A stretch of 64,000 nucleotides of DNA from an uncultured Lachnospiraceae bacterium (GCA_910579395.1 CAJTUC010000014.1:23460-87459); one strand, 5' to 3'. Positions 33,731 through 42,801 are shown, counted from the stretch's first letter. Numbers and translations are program-made. Notes: a model not told the origin generated them from the letters alone.

Positions 33731-35533
33731 ATGGCAAAAAACAGATTAGTTGGTGACTATCCGGTAATTGGTATCAGACCTACGATCGACGGTCGCAGGG
33801 GCGCATTGAAAGTAAGGGAATCTCTGGAAGACCAGACGATGAACATGGCAAGATCAGCAGCAAAATTGTTTGAAGAAAACTTGAGATATTCAAACGGCGA
33901 GCCGGTAAAGGTCGTGATTGCGGATACGACGATCGGACGTGTTGGGGAAGCGGCGGCCTGCGCTGCGAAATTTAGAAGAGAAGGCGTTGATATTACATTG
34001 ACCGTAACGCCCTGCTGGTGTTATGGTGCAGAGACGATGGATATGGATCCCATGACGATCAAAGCGGTATGGGGCTTTAATGGAACAGAGCGGCCGGGTG
34101 CGGTATATCTTGCTTCCGTATTGGCTACACATGCACAGAAGGGGCTCCCGGCATTTGGCATTTATGGTCATGAGGTACAGGATGCGGACGATACTTCTAT
34201 TCCTGAAGATGTTAAAGAAAAACTGCTTCGTTTCGGCCGCGCAGCTGTTGCGGCGGCTACCATGAGAGGTAAATCCTATCTGCAGATCGGTTCCGTAACG
34301 ATGGGTATCGGCGGTTCCATTATCGATCCTGCATTTATTGAAGAATATCTCGGTATGCGTGTGGAATCCGTGGATGAAGTGGAAGTCATCCGCCGCATGA
34401 CGGAAGAAATTTATGATAAGGCTGAATATGAGAAAGCTTTGAAGTGGACGAAAGAGAAATGTAAAGAAGGCTATGATAAGAACCCTGATTTCGTAAAAGC
34501 TTCCGATGAAGAAAAAGAGAAGACATGGGAATTTGTTGTTAAGATGATGGTCATCATCAAAGATTTGATGAATGGCAATCAGAATCTTCCGGAAGGCTGT
34601 GAAGAAGAGATGGTCGGCCACAATGCGATTGCGGCTGGATTCCAGGGACAGCGTCAGTGGACGGACTTCTATCCGAACTGTGATTTCCCGGAAGCATTGT
34701 TGAATACATCCTTCGACTGGAACGGCGCAAGAGAGCCTTATATCCTTGCGACCGAGAATGACGTTCTGAACGGTCTCGGAATGCTGTTCATGAAACTGCT
34801 TACGAACCGTGCGCAGATTTTTGCGGATGTGCGTACTTACTGGAGCGGCGATGCTGTAAAACGCGTGACGGGCTATGATATCGAAGGGCATGCGAAAGAG
34901 GCCGACGGTTTTATTCATTTGATTAATTCCGGTGCGGCATGTCTGGATGCCTGCGGTGAAGCAAAGGATGCGGACGGCAACGGTGTGATGAAACCGTGGT
35001 ATGAAGTGACGGAAGCAGATCAGGAAGCAATCATGAACGCGACCGAGTGGTGTGCGGCTGATAATGGATATTTCCGCGGCGGCGGCTTCTCTTCCAGATT
35101 TGAGACCAAAGCAGAAATGCCTGTTACGATGATTCGTCTGAATCTCGTTAAGAATCTGGGACCTGTTCTTCAGATTGCGGAAGGCTGGACCGTACATCTT
35201 CCGGAGAAGGTATCCGATACGCTCTGGAAACGTACTGACTATACGTGGCCTTGTACATGGTTCGCACCGAGATGCACGGGTGAAGGATATTTCAAGACCG
35301 CGTATGATGTAATGAACAACTGGGGCGCAAACCACGGCGCGATCAGCTATGGACATATCGGCGCTGATCTGATCACACTTGCATCCATCCTGCGTATTCC
35401 GGTATGTATGCACAATGTTCCGGAAGAGAAACTTTTCCGTCCGGCAGCATGGAATGCGTTCGGTTCCGACAGAGAAGGTCAGGACTTCAGAGCGTGTGAC
35501 GCATACGGTCCGATGTATAAGACGATCAAATAA
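33731..35533 (+). CDS. fucI: L-fucose isomerase
   Basis: It converts L-fucose to L-fuculose (and D-arabinose to D-ribulose) with Mn2+. The 600 residues match the E. coli enzyme (591) in length and organisation: GDYPVIGIRPTIDGRRGALKVRES at the start (quoted in part), then TPCWCYGAETMDMDP, KSYLQIGSVTMGIGGSI, DWNGAREPYILATEND and the C-terminal NNWGANHGAISYGHIGADLI. An aaggagg site lies 11 bp upstream. It has its own terminator, so it is a single-gene unit. Confidence 0.96.
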   Translation: MAKNRLVGDYPVIGIRPTIDGRRGALKVRESLEDQTMNMARSAAKLFEENLRYSNGEPVKVVIADTTIGRVGEAAACAAKFRREGVDITLTVTPCWCYGAETMDMDPMTIKAVWGFNGTERPGAVYLASVLATHAQKGLPAFGIYGHEVQDADDTSIPEDVKEKLLRFGRAAVAAATMRGKSYLQIGSVTMGIGGSIIDPAFIEEYLGMRVESVDEVEVIRRMTEEIYDKAEYEKALKWTKEKCKEGYDKNPDFVKASDEEKEKTWEFVVKMMVIIKDLMNGNQNLPEGCEEEMVGHNAIAAGFQGQRQWTDFYPNCDFPEALLNTSFDWNGAREPYILATENDVLNGLGMLFMKLLTNRAQIFADVRTYWSGDAVKRVTGYDIEGHAKEADGFIHLINSGAACLDACGEAKDADGNGVMKPWYEVTEADQEAIMNATEWCAADNGYFRGGGFSSRFETKAEMPVTMIRLNLVKNLGPVLQIAEGWTVHLPEKVSDTLWKRTDYTWPCTWFAPRCTGEGYFKTAYDVMNNWGANHGAISYGHIGADLITLASILRIPVCMHNVPEEKLFRPAAWNAFGSDREGQDFRACDAYGPMYKTIK

Positions 35534-35558
35534 ATTGAAAAGAAGTTGATGTAATGAG

Positions 35559-35646
35559 TGCCTCCTGTGATATAATGAATGGTATGATAGACGCAGGCTT
35601 ACAGCCAGCGTCATCCAGATACGGATATCATGGGAGGCATCTTTTT
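35559..35646 (+). terminator. Long-stem terminator after fucI
   Basis: TGCCTCC..TGATAT (35559-35573) pairs with ATATCA..GGAGGCA (35625-35639), enclosing an inner GACGC/GCGTC hairpin. CTTTTTC follows. The left arm also contains a TATAAT (35571-35576), which could belong to the lacI promoter. Confidence 0.65.
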
Positions 35647-35754
35647 CATATAAAATATACTTTTTTATATTGAAAATAGAAAATAGTGACAGTTATAGAA
35701 AATTGTGACAGCCTGAATGATGATTTCGCAGACCAGAAAAGGAGTATGCAGCCT

Positions 35755-36768
35755 ATGCCGGCAACGATAAGAGACATTAAAGAAAAGACAGGACTATCCC
35801 TCGCTACTATCTCCAAGTATCTGAACGGGGGCAATGTGCTGCCCGAAAACAGAGTCAGGATTGAGGCGGCTATCAAAGAGCTCCATTATGAAGTGAACGA
35901 GATTGCCAGAGGGCTTGTTACGAACAGGACGAGGACGGTAGGCGTTGTGGTGTACAGCGTGGAAAGTCTTTTCAACGGAACGCTGCTGCACCATATCGGG
36001 AATGCCCTTCGTAAAGAAAAGTATGGCATCCTGATCTGCGATTCCTGCAATGACGAGAAAATTGAAGCGGAAAATATCCGTTTCCTGATGCATAAAAAGG
36101 TGGATGGTATCATTATCGTACCTGTGTCCAGAAACGCGAAGTTTTTAAAACCTGCTCAGGATGCGGGTGTACCTGTCGTATTGCTGGACCGGACTTTCCG
36201 AACTTCGGAATTTGACTGCATACGCATCGATAACCGGATGGCGGCATTTCGCGCAGTCAATATCCTGTTGGAGCATAATCACCGGAAAATAGCCGTAATC
36301 TGTTCCGATAACGAGAATGAATATACCGGTTATGAACGTTATAAAGGCTATCTCGATGCGATGGAACAGGCGGGAATAGAGGTTCCGCCGCAGTATCAGA
36401 AAACAGGAAGGCATTCCATCGAATTCGGGCAGAATAGCATGCGGGAACTGCTGCGGCTGGAAGACAGGCCGACGGCCGTTTTTATGAGCAATTATGAGAT
36501 TACGCTGGGGGCGGTCATGGCGCTCAATGAATCCGGGATGCAATGTCCAGAGGATATTTCCATGCTGGGCTTTGACGATCTGATTCTTTCTCATTTGGTA
36601 AAACCGCAGATGCACATGGTCGTCCAGCCCATGAAAGAGATGAGTGAAAAGGCGGTGGAGATTTTACTGCATCATGTCCGCAGCAAGAATAAAAAAGAAG
36701 ATATTCCGGTGGAGATTATTATGGGGACGCGGATACGGGAAGGAAATTCTGTGGTGCGGCTGCCGTAA
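35755..36768 (+). CDS. LacI-family transcriptional regulator
   Basis: A 337-residue repressor. The start at 35755 (MPATIRDIKEKTGLSLATIS) has aaaaggag 10 bp upstream. ATGs three codons earlier (site too close) or at 35686 are less likely. The helix-turn-helix with hinge is followed by a periplasmic-binding-type sensor core (VVVYSVESLFNGTLLHHIG, IIIVPVSR, DISMLGFDD). Its likely operators are the 20-bp palindrome at 37263 and the related site at 42891, ahead of the two downstream operons. Confidence 0.93.
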   Translation: MPATIRDIKEKTGLSLATISKYLNGGNVLPENRVRIEAAIKELHYEVNEIARGLVTNRTRTVGVVVYSVESLFNGTLLHHIGNALRKEKYGILICDSCNDEKIEAENIRFLMHKKVDGIIIVPVSRNAKFLKPAQDAGVPVVLLDRTFRTSEFDCIRIDNRMAAFRAVNILLEHNHRKIAVICSDNENEYTGYERYKGYLDAMEQAGIEVPPQYQKTGRHSIEFGQNSMRELLRLEDRPTAVFMSNYEITLGAVMALNESGMQCPEDISMLGFDDLILSHLVKPQMHMVVQPMKEMSEKAVEILLHHVRSKNKKEDIPVEIIMGTRIREGNSVVRLP

Positions 36769-36789
36769 ATATGGAAAAAGGATGTTTCC

Positions 36790-36822
36790 TGATGCAATTT
36801 TGATGCAGTTATGATGCTGTTT
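36790..36822 (+). repeat. Three tandem 11-bp repeats TGATGCAATTT
   Basis: TGATGCAATTT, TGATGCAGTTA and TGATGCTGTTT follow one another exactly. The same motif occurs four times at 59016-59059. An 11-bp period places each copy on the same DNA face, as in binding sites of OmpR/PhoB-type response regulators. No such regulator is in the window. Confidence 0.7.
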
Positions 36823-36929
36823 TCACCACATCGGATCTATATGCTTCTCTGGATCCGATCGTGGGCACATGGACTAATGAAAGGCGTGCTCTTACATAAA
36901 TTGAATGGTGGGTTATGGAACTGCTCAGG

Positions 36930-37151
36930 CGGATTATCCTGCTGTCTACGATTTGTGGAGTCCCTTTGATGAAGATTGGTGGCAGGATAGCGGACGCTAC
37001 CCGGAAGATGGCGACTATGAAAGAACAGCGGATTGAGTTATTACGGCTGCAGACGACCATCCTGATGAAATGCTGCAGGAAGTCGTGGAAAGCTCCGGTC
37101 TGAAACTGGAGAAGAAGGCATTATGGAAAAAGAGCAAAACGTTTCACAGAT
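36930..37151 (+). pseudogene. Decayed coding remnant in the lacI-kinase gap
   Basis: One frame reads TAQADYPAVYDLWSPFDEDW (about 36920-37036), then WQDSGRYPEDGDYERTAD and a stop. Shifted frames continue DDHPDEMLQEVVESSGLKLEKKALWKKSKTFHR (about 37053-37151, given here as one stretch of coding-like residues), then a stop. The piece looks like a protein end broken by frameshifts. I cannot name the family. The rest of the 526-bp gap holds the 11-bp repeats and the promoter of the next gene. Confidence 0.35.
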
Positions 37152-37193
37152 AGAAGATAAGATAATAAAGTGGAAAGAAAATGCGAACTCCCA

Positions 37194-37282
37194 TTGACAA
37201 CTGTGAAAACCGTATTATAATGAATATATAGAGTTTTTGAATCTGTTTATTTTTTTTAGCTTAGAGCGAAACGTTTCGCTCT
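37194..37282 (+). promoter_or_regulatory. Promoter and LacI-type operator of the kinase-gatD-gatZ operon
   Basis: TTGACA (37194-37199) and TATAAT (37216-37221) are 16 bp apart. AGAGCGAAACGTTTCGCTCT (37263-37282) is a perfect 20-bp palindrome with the central CG of LacI-family operators. It lies about 35 bp after the expected transcription start, a roadblock position, 12 bp before the ATG. CcpA is an alternative binder. Confidence 0.85.
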
Positions 37283-37294
37283 GTATGGAGGGTT

Positions 37295-38776
37295 ATGAAA
37301 CGACAATTATTGGGAATCGATATCGGAACATCCGCCTGCAAGGTCGCTGCATTTGATGAGGACGGGAAGGTGCTGGCACAGGCGAACCGGCCATACCATG
37401 TATATTACCCGCAGAGCGGCTGGGCCGAACAGAATGCGGAGGAATGGTGGGAAGCAGTCTGTGATGCAGTCCGGGCGGTACTTTCCGAAGACGGTGTGAA
37501 CGCGGAGCAGATTAAGGGAATCGGCGTGGACGGGCAGAGCTGGTCGGCGATTCCGGTGGACAAAAGTGGGAATGTCTTACATAATACACCGATCTGGATG
37601 GACACGAGAGCGCGGCATATTTGCGAAAGGGTCAGAAAAGAAATCGGAACAGACGAGATTTTTCGGGTAGCGGGTAATGATTTTCTGCCTTCCTATGTGA
37701 CACCGAAACTGCTCTGGTTCAAAGAGGAAAGACCGGAGATATTCCGTAAGACGCATAAATTTGTACAGAGCAACAGTTATCTGGTCATGAAACTCACCGG
37801 TGAGATGAGTCAGGATTATTCCCAGTGCTACGGTGTCCACTTTTTTCATATGAAAAAGCTTGCCTACGATACGGCGCTGGCAGAAAAACTGGGGCTTTCG
37901 CCGGATTTAATGCCGAAGCTGTACGGTTGTGATGAAATTGTAGGAAGCGTAACAAAAGAAGCGGCTGAAAAAACCGGTCTCAAAGCCGGAACGCCTGTAG
38001 TAGCAGGTGGTCTGGATGCGGCCTGCGGCGCGCTGGGAGCAGGTGTGTATCGGGCAGGCGAGACGCAGGAACAGGGCGGTCAGGCGGGCGGCATGAGCAT
38101 TTGCACCGATAAAGCGCTTGCTCACAAGGCATTGATTTTGGGAACACATGTTGTTCCGGGGCGTTGGCTTTTACAGGGCGGAACGGTCGGCGGCGGCGGT
38201 GCCCTGAAGTGGTTCCGGCAGGAGCTTGGCGGCGGTCTGTCTTTTGACGAATTGACAGAGGAAGCGGCTAGAGCAGCGCCCGGTTCAGATGGCGTTGTCT
38301 TTCTGCCGTATATGGCGGGAGAACGCTCCCCTGTTTGGAATCCCGATGCGAAAGGCGTCTTTTACGGGCTGTCTTATGATAAGACAAGGGGGCATATGAT
38401 CAGGGCAGTTCTGGAGGGCGTGGCGTTTTCCCTGGAGCATAATCTGCGGACTGCGGCACAGACCGGCGTTATCGTGGATACCCTGAACGCGATGGGTGGT
38501 GCATCCAATTCCGTCCTCTGGACACAGATTAAAGCGGATGTGACGGGAAAGACAATACGCGTACCGTCATCCGATACGGCAACGACCCTCGGTGCGGCTA
38601 TCCTGGCGGGTATAGGCTGCGGGGTATACGGCAGTTATGACGAGGCGGTCGGCCGGACGATACGGATAACGAGAGTGCAGGAGCCGAATCCGGATAACAG
38701 GGCGGTTTATGACCGGGCGATGGAGTTGTATCTGCAGCTGTATGAGGATTTGAAGGGCACTTTTTCCCGTGACTGA
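37295..38776 (+). CDS. FGGY-family sugar kinase, xylulokinase-like
   Basis: A 493-residue ATP-dependent ketose kinase. N-terminal FGGY domain: LLGIDIGTSACKVAAFDEDG, GIGVDGQSWSAIPVD, TPIWMDTRA. C-terminal domain: VVAGGLDAACGALGAG, FLPYMAGERSPVWNPDAKG and GGASNSVLWTQIKADV. The architecture matches XylB most closely, but in this operon with gatD- and gatZ-like genes the substrate may be another ketose such as D-tagatose or L-fuculose. A tggaggg site precedes the ATG. Confidence 0.88.
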   Translation: MKRQLLGIDIGTSACKVAAFDEDGKVLAQANRPYHVYYPQSGWAEQNAEEWWEAVCDAVRAVLSEDGVNAEQIKGIGVDGQSWSAIPVDKSGNVLHNTPIWMDTRARHICERVRKEIGTDEIFRVAGNDFLPSYVTPKLLWFKEERPEIFRKTHKFVQSNSYLVMKLTGEMSQDYSQCYGVHFFHMKKLAYDTALAEKLGLSPDLMPKLYGCDEIVGSVTKEAAEKTGLKAGTPVVAGGLDAACGALGAGVYRAGETQEQGGQAGGMSICTDKALAHKALILGTHVVPGRWLLQGGTVGGGGALKWFRQELGGGLSFDELTEEAARAAPGSDGVVFLPYMAGERSPVWNPDAKGVFYGLSYDKTRGHMIRAVLEGVAFSLEHNLRTAAQTGVIVDTLNAMGGASNSVLWTQIKADVTGKTIRVPSSDTATTLGAAILAGIGCGVYGSYDEAVGRTIRITRVQEPNPDNRAVYDRAMELYLQLYEDLKGTFSRD

Positions 38777-38828
38777 AAGCGGTCAAAGAGATAGGCAAAG
38801 AAGATAAAAGAAAGGAAGCGTAAATAAC

Positions 38829-39878
38829 ATGAAAGCTGGAGTAGTACATGCGAAGAATGATATTCGTTATGAGGAAATCAAAAGACCGGAGGCAGAGCCG
38901 GGAAAAGTACTGATCAAGGTAAAATATACCGGAATCTGCGGTTCCGATATCCCACGGGTCAATGGGGATGCCTGTCATTATTTTCCGAACGTGCTGGGGC
39001 ATGAGTTTTCCGGGACGATTGAAGAAGTCGGAGAAGGCGTTACATTTTTAAAGCCGGGCGACCGTGTGGCGGGCGTGCCGCTCGTGCCCTGTATGAAGTG
39101 TGAGGACTGCCAGAAAGGAAATTATTCCCTTTGTAAACATTACAGTTTTATCGGTTCCAGGGAATTTGGAAGTTTCGCGGAATATGTGGTCGTGCCGGAG
39201 AAAAATGTCGTCAAGTTTGATGATGAAGTGAGTTTTGAAAAGGGTGCGTTCTTTGAGCCGGCAACTGTCGCGCTTCATGGACTGCGCAGAGTAGAGTATC
39301 GTGGTGGAAAAAGCGTTGCGATTCTGGGCGGCGGTACTATCGGACTGATGACGATGCAGTGGGCAAAAATCTTTGGAGCGGAAAAAGTGGTGGTCTTTGA
39401 TATTCTGGACGAGAGACTGGAACTTGCGAAGCGGCTCGGCGCCGACTACGGCATCAATTCCGGCAAAGAAGATTTTATGGAGCAGGTAAAAGAACTTACC
39501 GGCGGCCGCGGTTTCGATTATGTCTATGAAACGGCGGGCAATACCATTACGATGAAACTCGCATTCAAACTGGCGGCCAACAAGGCACAGGTATGTTTTA
39601 TCGGAACGCCGACAAAAGACCTTTCTTTCAGCGTGGAAGAATGGGAGAACATGAACCGCAAGGAATTTATGCTGACAGGATCCTGGATGAGTTATTCCGC
39701 GCCTTTCCCGGGGGATGAATGGGAGCTGACGGCGCATTATTTCAAAACGGGAGAACTGCAGTTTGACGATTCCTTTATTTATAAGAAGATTCCGCTTTCC
39801 AGGATTGACGAGGCGTTCGAAATGTTCAAGACGCCGGGAGCGGTAAAAGGGAAGATATTGATTGACAGTGAGGCGTAG
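38829..39878 (+). CDS. Zinc alcohol dehydrogenase, galactitol-1-phosphate 5-dehydrogenase-like
   Basis: A 349-residue medium-chain dehydrogenase. Catalytic zinc motifs CGSD and GHE are near residues 37 and 58, and the structural-zinc Cys cluster is PCMKCEDCQKGNYSLC. The Rossmann motif is LGGGTIGLMTMQ. Overall resemblance is to GatD, which oxidises galactitol-1-phosphate to tagatose-6-phosphate. It lies 52 bp after the kinase. The real substrate may be another polyol or polyol phosphate. Confidence 0.85.
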   Translation: MKAGVVHAKNDIRYEEIKRPEAEPGKVLIKVKYTGICGSDIPRVNGDACHYFPNVLGHEFSGTIEEVGEGVTFLKPGDRVAGVPLVPCMKCEDCQKGNYSLCKHYSFIGSREFGSFAEYVVVPEKNVVKFDDEVSFEKGAFFEPATVALHGLRRVEYRGGKSVAILGGGTIGLMTMQWAKIFGAEKVVVFDILDERLELAKRLGADYGINSGKEDFMEQVKELTGGRGFDYVYETAGNTITMKLAFKLAANKAQVCFIGTPTKDLSFSVEEWENMNRKEFMLTGSWMSYSAPFPGDEWELTAHYFKTGELQFDDSFIYKKIPLSRIDEAFEMFKTPGAVKGKILIDSEA

Positions 39879-39892
39879 ATAAGAAGATTGTT

Positions 39893-40084
39893 GGGAGCTT
39901 CGGCGAGGCGGGCAGGTCGAGGAAAAAAATTTCCCCTTTGCGGCACGCTTTCGCTCCGCTAAAAGGTGTAACGGTACTAAGGATTTTGGTACACAAGTGT
40001 CCCAAAATCCAAGTGCCGACACCTTTTACAGGGCCGCGCAGAGGAAATCTTTTTCCTTGGCCTGCCCGCCTCCCCGGAGCTTCC
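39893..40084 (+). repeat. Repeat family C, complete 192-bp nested palindrome
   Basis: About 42-base terminal inverted repeats (GGGAGCTTCGGCGAGGCGGG at the left; CCCGCCTCCCCGGAGCTTCC at the right) with about six mismatches enclose inner stems AAAAGGTGT/ACACCTTTT and GGATTTTGG/CCCAAAATCC. The core GGCACGCTTTCGCTCCGCT is shared with 21200-21290 and in part with 41287. No open reading frame. It fills the gap between the dehydrogenase and the aldo/keto reductase together with a family B copy. Confidence 0.85.
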
Positions 40085-40128
40085 AGAGTAATTGGAAAGA
40101 GGATAGTGAAGACAGGAAAGAGAGGATA

Positions 40129-40212
40129 CTGTGAAAAATAAGTTTTTCACAGGCAAGTTTGTGCTTAAGCATAGCGAATTATATTCGCATTCAATTCGCG
40201 GGCTAAGCGAGA
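40129..40212 (+). repeat. Repeat family B, copy before the aldo/keto reductase
   Basis: GTGAAAAATAAGTTTTTCAC is an inverted repeat. It is followed by GCAAGTTTGTGCT, a stem around GCGAATTATATTCGC, and GCGGGCTAAGCGAG. It ends just before the aggagg site of the aldo/keto reductase. The same module order is seen at 32575-32656. Confidence 0.75.
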
Positions 40213-40227
40213 ATGGAGGACAATAAT

Positions 40228-41223
40228 ATGGGAGTTGAGGCTTCAAAGGTTCCACAGATTACATTAAATACGGGAGATAAGGTGCCTTGCATCGGGATGG
40301 GGACATTTGGTTCCGACCGGTTCAGTGCGGAGCAGGTGGCGGCCGCGGTGGCAGGCGGACTGCGCGTAGGGTATCGGATGTTTGACTGCGCTGCATGTTA
40401 TGGAAATGAAAAAGAAATCGGAGAAGTATTTAAGGCTGCTTTTGATGAAGGAATCGTAGAAAGAAAAGATTTATATATTATGACGAAGGTATGGAACGAT
40501 ATGCACCGCGAGGTGGAGAAGTCCTGCAGAAAAAGCATCGCGGATTTACAATGTGACTATATTGATATGTTTTATATCCACTGGCCTTTCCCGAATTATC
40601 ATGCGCCAAACTGCAGTGTGGATTCCAGAAATCCCGATTCCAGGCCGTTTTCCGTGGAAGAGTTCATGGATACTTACAGACAGTGTGAAGCGTTAGTTGA
40701 TAAAGGGCTGATCAGGCATATCGGTATTTCCAATATGACGATTCCCAAGCTGGAAGCCGTCATCGATAAGTTCAGGATAAAACCGGCGGCTTGTGAATTG
40801 GAACTGCATCCCTGTTTTCAACAGCAGGAAATCTTTGATTATTTAAATGCACATGATATCCAGCCGGTAGGCTATATGCCGATCGGTTCCCCGCAGAGGC
40901 CGGAGCGGGATATGGAGCCGGAAGACATTGCAGATATGCAGGTACCGGAGTTTGCGGCGATTGCCAAAGCGCATGGCGTGCATCCAGCAATTATCGCTTT
41001 GAAATGGGCGATACAGAGGGGACAGATTCCGATTCCTTTTTCCATTCATAATTATGAGGCAAATCTGGAAGCGACCGTAACGGAACCGCTGACAGAGGAG
41101 GAAATGCAGATCATTTCCACACTGGAGAAGAACAACAGACTCGTCAAAGGACAGGTCTTCCTGTGGCCCGGCGCGTCGGACTGGCATGACCTGTGGGATG
41201 AGGACGGCATCATCGTTAAATAA
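40228..41223 (+). CDS. Aldo/keto reductase
   Basis: A 331-residue NAD(P)H-dependent reductase, (beta/alpha)8 barrel. The tetrad residues are visible: Asp and Tyr in MFDCAACYGNEKEIG, Lys in IMTKVWND and His in FYIHWPFPNY. The start at 40228 (MGVEASKVPQITLN) is chosen because an ATG five codons earlier overlaps the ggagg site. It probably reduces or oxidises a sugar or polyol of this pathway; the exact substrate is unknown. Confidence 0.93.
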   Translation: MGVEASKVPQITLNTGDKVPCIGMGTFGSDRFSAEQVAAAVAGGLRVGYRMFDCAACYGNEKEIGEVFKAAFDEGIVERKDLYIMTKVWNDMHREVEKSCRKSIADLQCDYIDMFYIHWPFPNYHAPNCSVDSRNPDSRPFSVEEFMDTYRQCEALVDKGLIRHIGISNMTIPKLEAVIDKFRIKPAACELELHPCFQQQEIFDYLNAHDIQPVGYMPIGSPQRPERDMEPEDIADMQVPEFAAIAKAHGVHPAIIALKWAIQRGQIPIPFSIHNYEANLEATVTEPLTEEEMQIISTLEKNNRLVKGQVFLWPGASDWHDLWDEDGIIVK

Positions 41224-41255
41224 ATAATTACGAAACTACTCTTTTGAAGATTTCC

Positions 41256-41393
41256 GTTGTACAAAATAGACAATCGCAGCAGGGCACGCTTTCGCTGCTG
41301 TCGCTCGCAGCGGTGCGTAAGACGCCAAAATACGGCGTCTAAACACCGGCGGCTCCTAAGCGCCCTGCTTGCGATTTGTTTATTCTGTACAAC
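41256..41393 (+). repeat. Repeat family D, 138-bp cruciform-like element
   Basis: GTTGTACA...AATCGCAGCAGGGC at the left pairs with GCCCTGCTTGCGAT...TGTACAAC at the right (about 30 bases, few mismatches). Inside are CGCTGC/GCAGCG and AGACGCC/GGCGTCT stems. The GGCACGCTTTCGCT string is shared with family C. It separates the aldo/keto reductase from gatZ and has no terminator T-run. Confidence 0.8.
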
Positions 41394-41469
41394 TGCAATT
41401 CTGAATGAGTACGTTTCACAATTACATAAAATAAGCGATAAATTTATCAAGAAAGGTTGGAAAACAGAA

Positions 41470-42798
41470 ATGGATGCAATGCGTTTGATACTGGAAAAGA
41501 GAAAACAGGGTATGAAATTTGCCGGGATTCCTTCTTTTTGCACGGCGAATGATCTGGTGATAGAGGCCTGCCTGAAGCAGGCGAGACGGTTCGACGACTA
41601 TGTGCTGGTGGAAGCGACGGCAAATCAGGTCAATCAGTTCGGCGGATATACGGGTATGCAGCCCGCTGACTACCGCGATTTTGTGTATGGAATAGCGGAT
41701 AACATTGGTTTTCCGAGAGAAAAGATTATATTAGGCGGAGATCATCTGGGACCGCTGACATGGCAGAACGAGCCGGAAAAAGAAGCGATGGACAAGGCGG
41801 TCGAACTGGTGAAGCTGTTCGTACTTGCGGGATTCAAAAAGATTCATCTGGATACCAGTATGCGCGTTGCGGATGACCCGGTGGACTGCCCTCTGAGCGA
41901 TGAGACGATTGCAAGAAGGGGAGCTGTTCTGTATGAGGCGTGCGAAGATGCCTATCAGGAGATGCTTGTAAAAAATCCCGGGGAGGCCAGACCGGCTTAT
42001 ATCATCGGCAGTGAGGTGCCGATTCCCGGCGGTGCGCAGGAAGCAGAGGATTCCATTTCCATAACGGAGCCGGCGGATGTCGAGAAAACGCTTGCCGTTT
42101 ATCGGGAAGAGTTTGAAAAGCGCGGGTTACGGGATGCGTTCGATAATATTATCGGTATTGTCGTACAGCCCGGCGTTGAGTTCGGGGATGCAGATATTTT
42201 TCATTATAACAGGGTGAACGCGGCCAGGCTGACGACTGCTATGCAGAAATATAACAATATTGTCATGGAGGGGCATTCCACCGATTATCAGTCGCCGGAA
42301 GAACTGAAAGAAATGGTAGAGGACGGCATCGCAATTTTGAAAGTCGGACCGGCGCTGACCTTTTCCCTGCGGGAAGGGCTGTTCGCGCTGTCCATCATGG
42401 AAAAGCAGCTTGTACCGGATGAAAAACAGGCAAATTTCATAGAAATCATGGAAGAAGTGATGCTGAAAAATCCTTCCAACTGGCAGAAACATTATCATGG
42501 AACGGAGGAACAGCTCGCCAATAAAAGAAAGTACAGTTTTTCCGACCGGTGCCGATACTATTTTGCTCAGCCGGAGATGAAAGCGGCCATTGGAAAACTG
42601 TTTCAAAATATGGATGAAGTGGATATTCCGCTCAGTATGCTGCGCCAGTACATGCCGGTTCAGTATGTAAAAGTCAGGGACGGCCATTTGCCACGAAATG
42701 CCAGGGAACTTGTAGAGGATTGTGTGGTAAACTTGATTGAAGATTACAATTATGCAACAAAATTGAATTATATGACAGGCTCAGCATTTTGTTATTAA
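41470..42798 (+). CDS. gatZ: GatZ/KbaZ-type tagatose-1,6-bisphosphate aldolase subunit
   Basis: The 442-residue protein resembles GatZ/KbaZ, the non-catalytic chaperone-like partner that stabilises GatY/KbaY. Motifs: GIPSFCTANDLVIEACL, VEATANQVNQFGGYTGM, IILGGDHLGPLTWQ, and the C-terminal FSDRCRYYFAQPEM. The start at 41470 is the first ATG after repeat D; an extended frame upstream reads only repeat DNA. Its partner gatY follows in a separate transcription unit 148 bp downstream. Confidence 0.93.
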   Translation: MDAMRLILEKRKQGMKFAGIPSFCTANDLVIEACLKQARRFDDYVLVEATANQVNQFGGYTGMQPADYRDFVYGIADNIGFPREKIILGGDHLGPLTWQNEPEKEAMDKAVELVKLFVLAGFKKIHLDTSMRVADDPVDCPLSDETIARRGAVLYEACEDAYQEMLVKNPGEARPAYIIGSEVPIPGGAQEAEDSISITEPADVEKTLAVYREEFEKRGLRDAFDNIIGIVVQPGVEFGDADIFHYNRVNAARLTTAMQKYNNIVMEGHSTDYQSPEELKEMVEDGIAILKVGPALTFSLREGLFALSIMEKQLVPDEKQANFIEIMEEVMLKNPSNWQKHYHGTEEQLANKRKYSFSDRCRYYFAQPEMKAAIGKLFQNMDEVDIPLSMLRQYMPVQYVKVRDGHLPRNARELVEDCVVNLIEDYNYATKLNYMTGSAFCY

Positions 42799-42801
42799 AA
42801 A

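Noticed and set aside
33890..35614. 574-codon open frame antisense to fucI
   Set aside because: It is a long antisense shadow of a highly biased gene, with Cys/His/Arg-rich nonsense composition and no family motifs.
39893..40084. Reading the 192-bp palindrome as a terminator for the dehydrogenase operon
   Set aside because: The stem is far longer than a terminator, has internal hairpins and no T-run, and a homologous piece occurs elsewhere in a non-terminator position.
41257..41469. 71-codon N-terminal extension of GatZ
   Set aside because: It would translate repeat family D; GatZ homology begins at the ATG at 41470.
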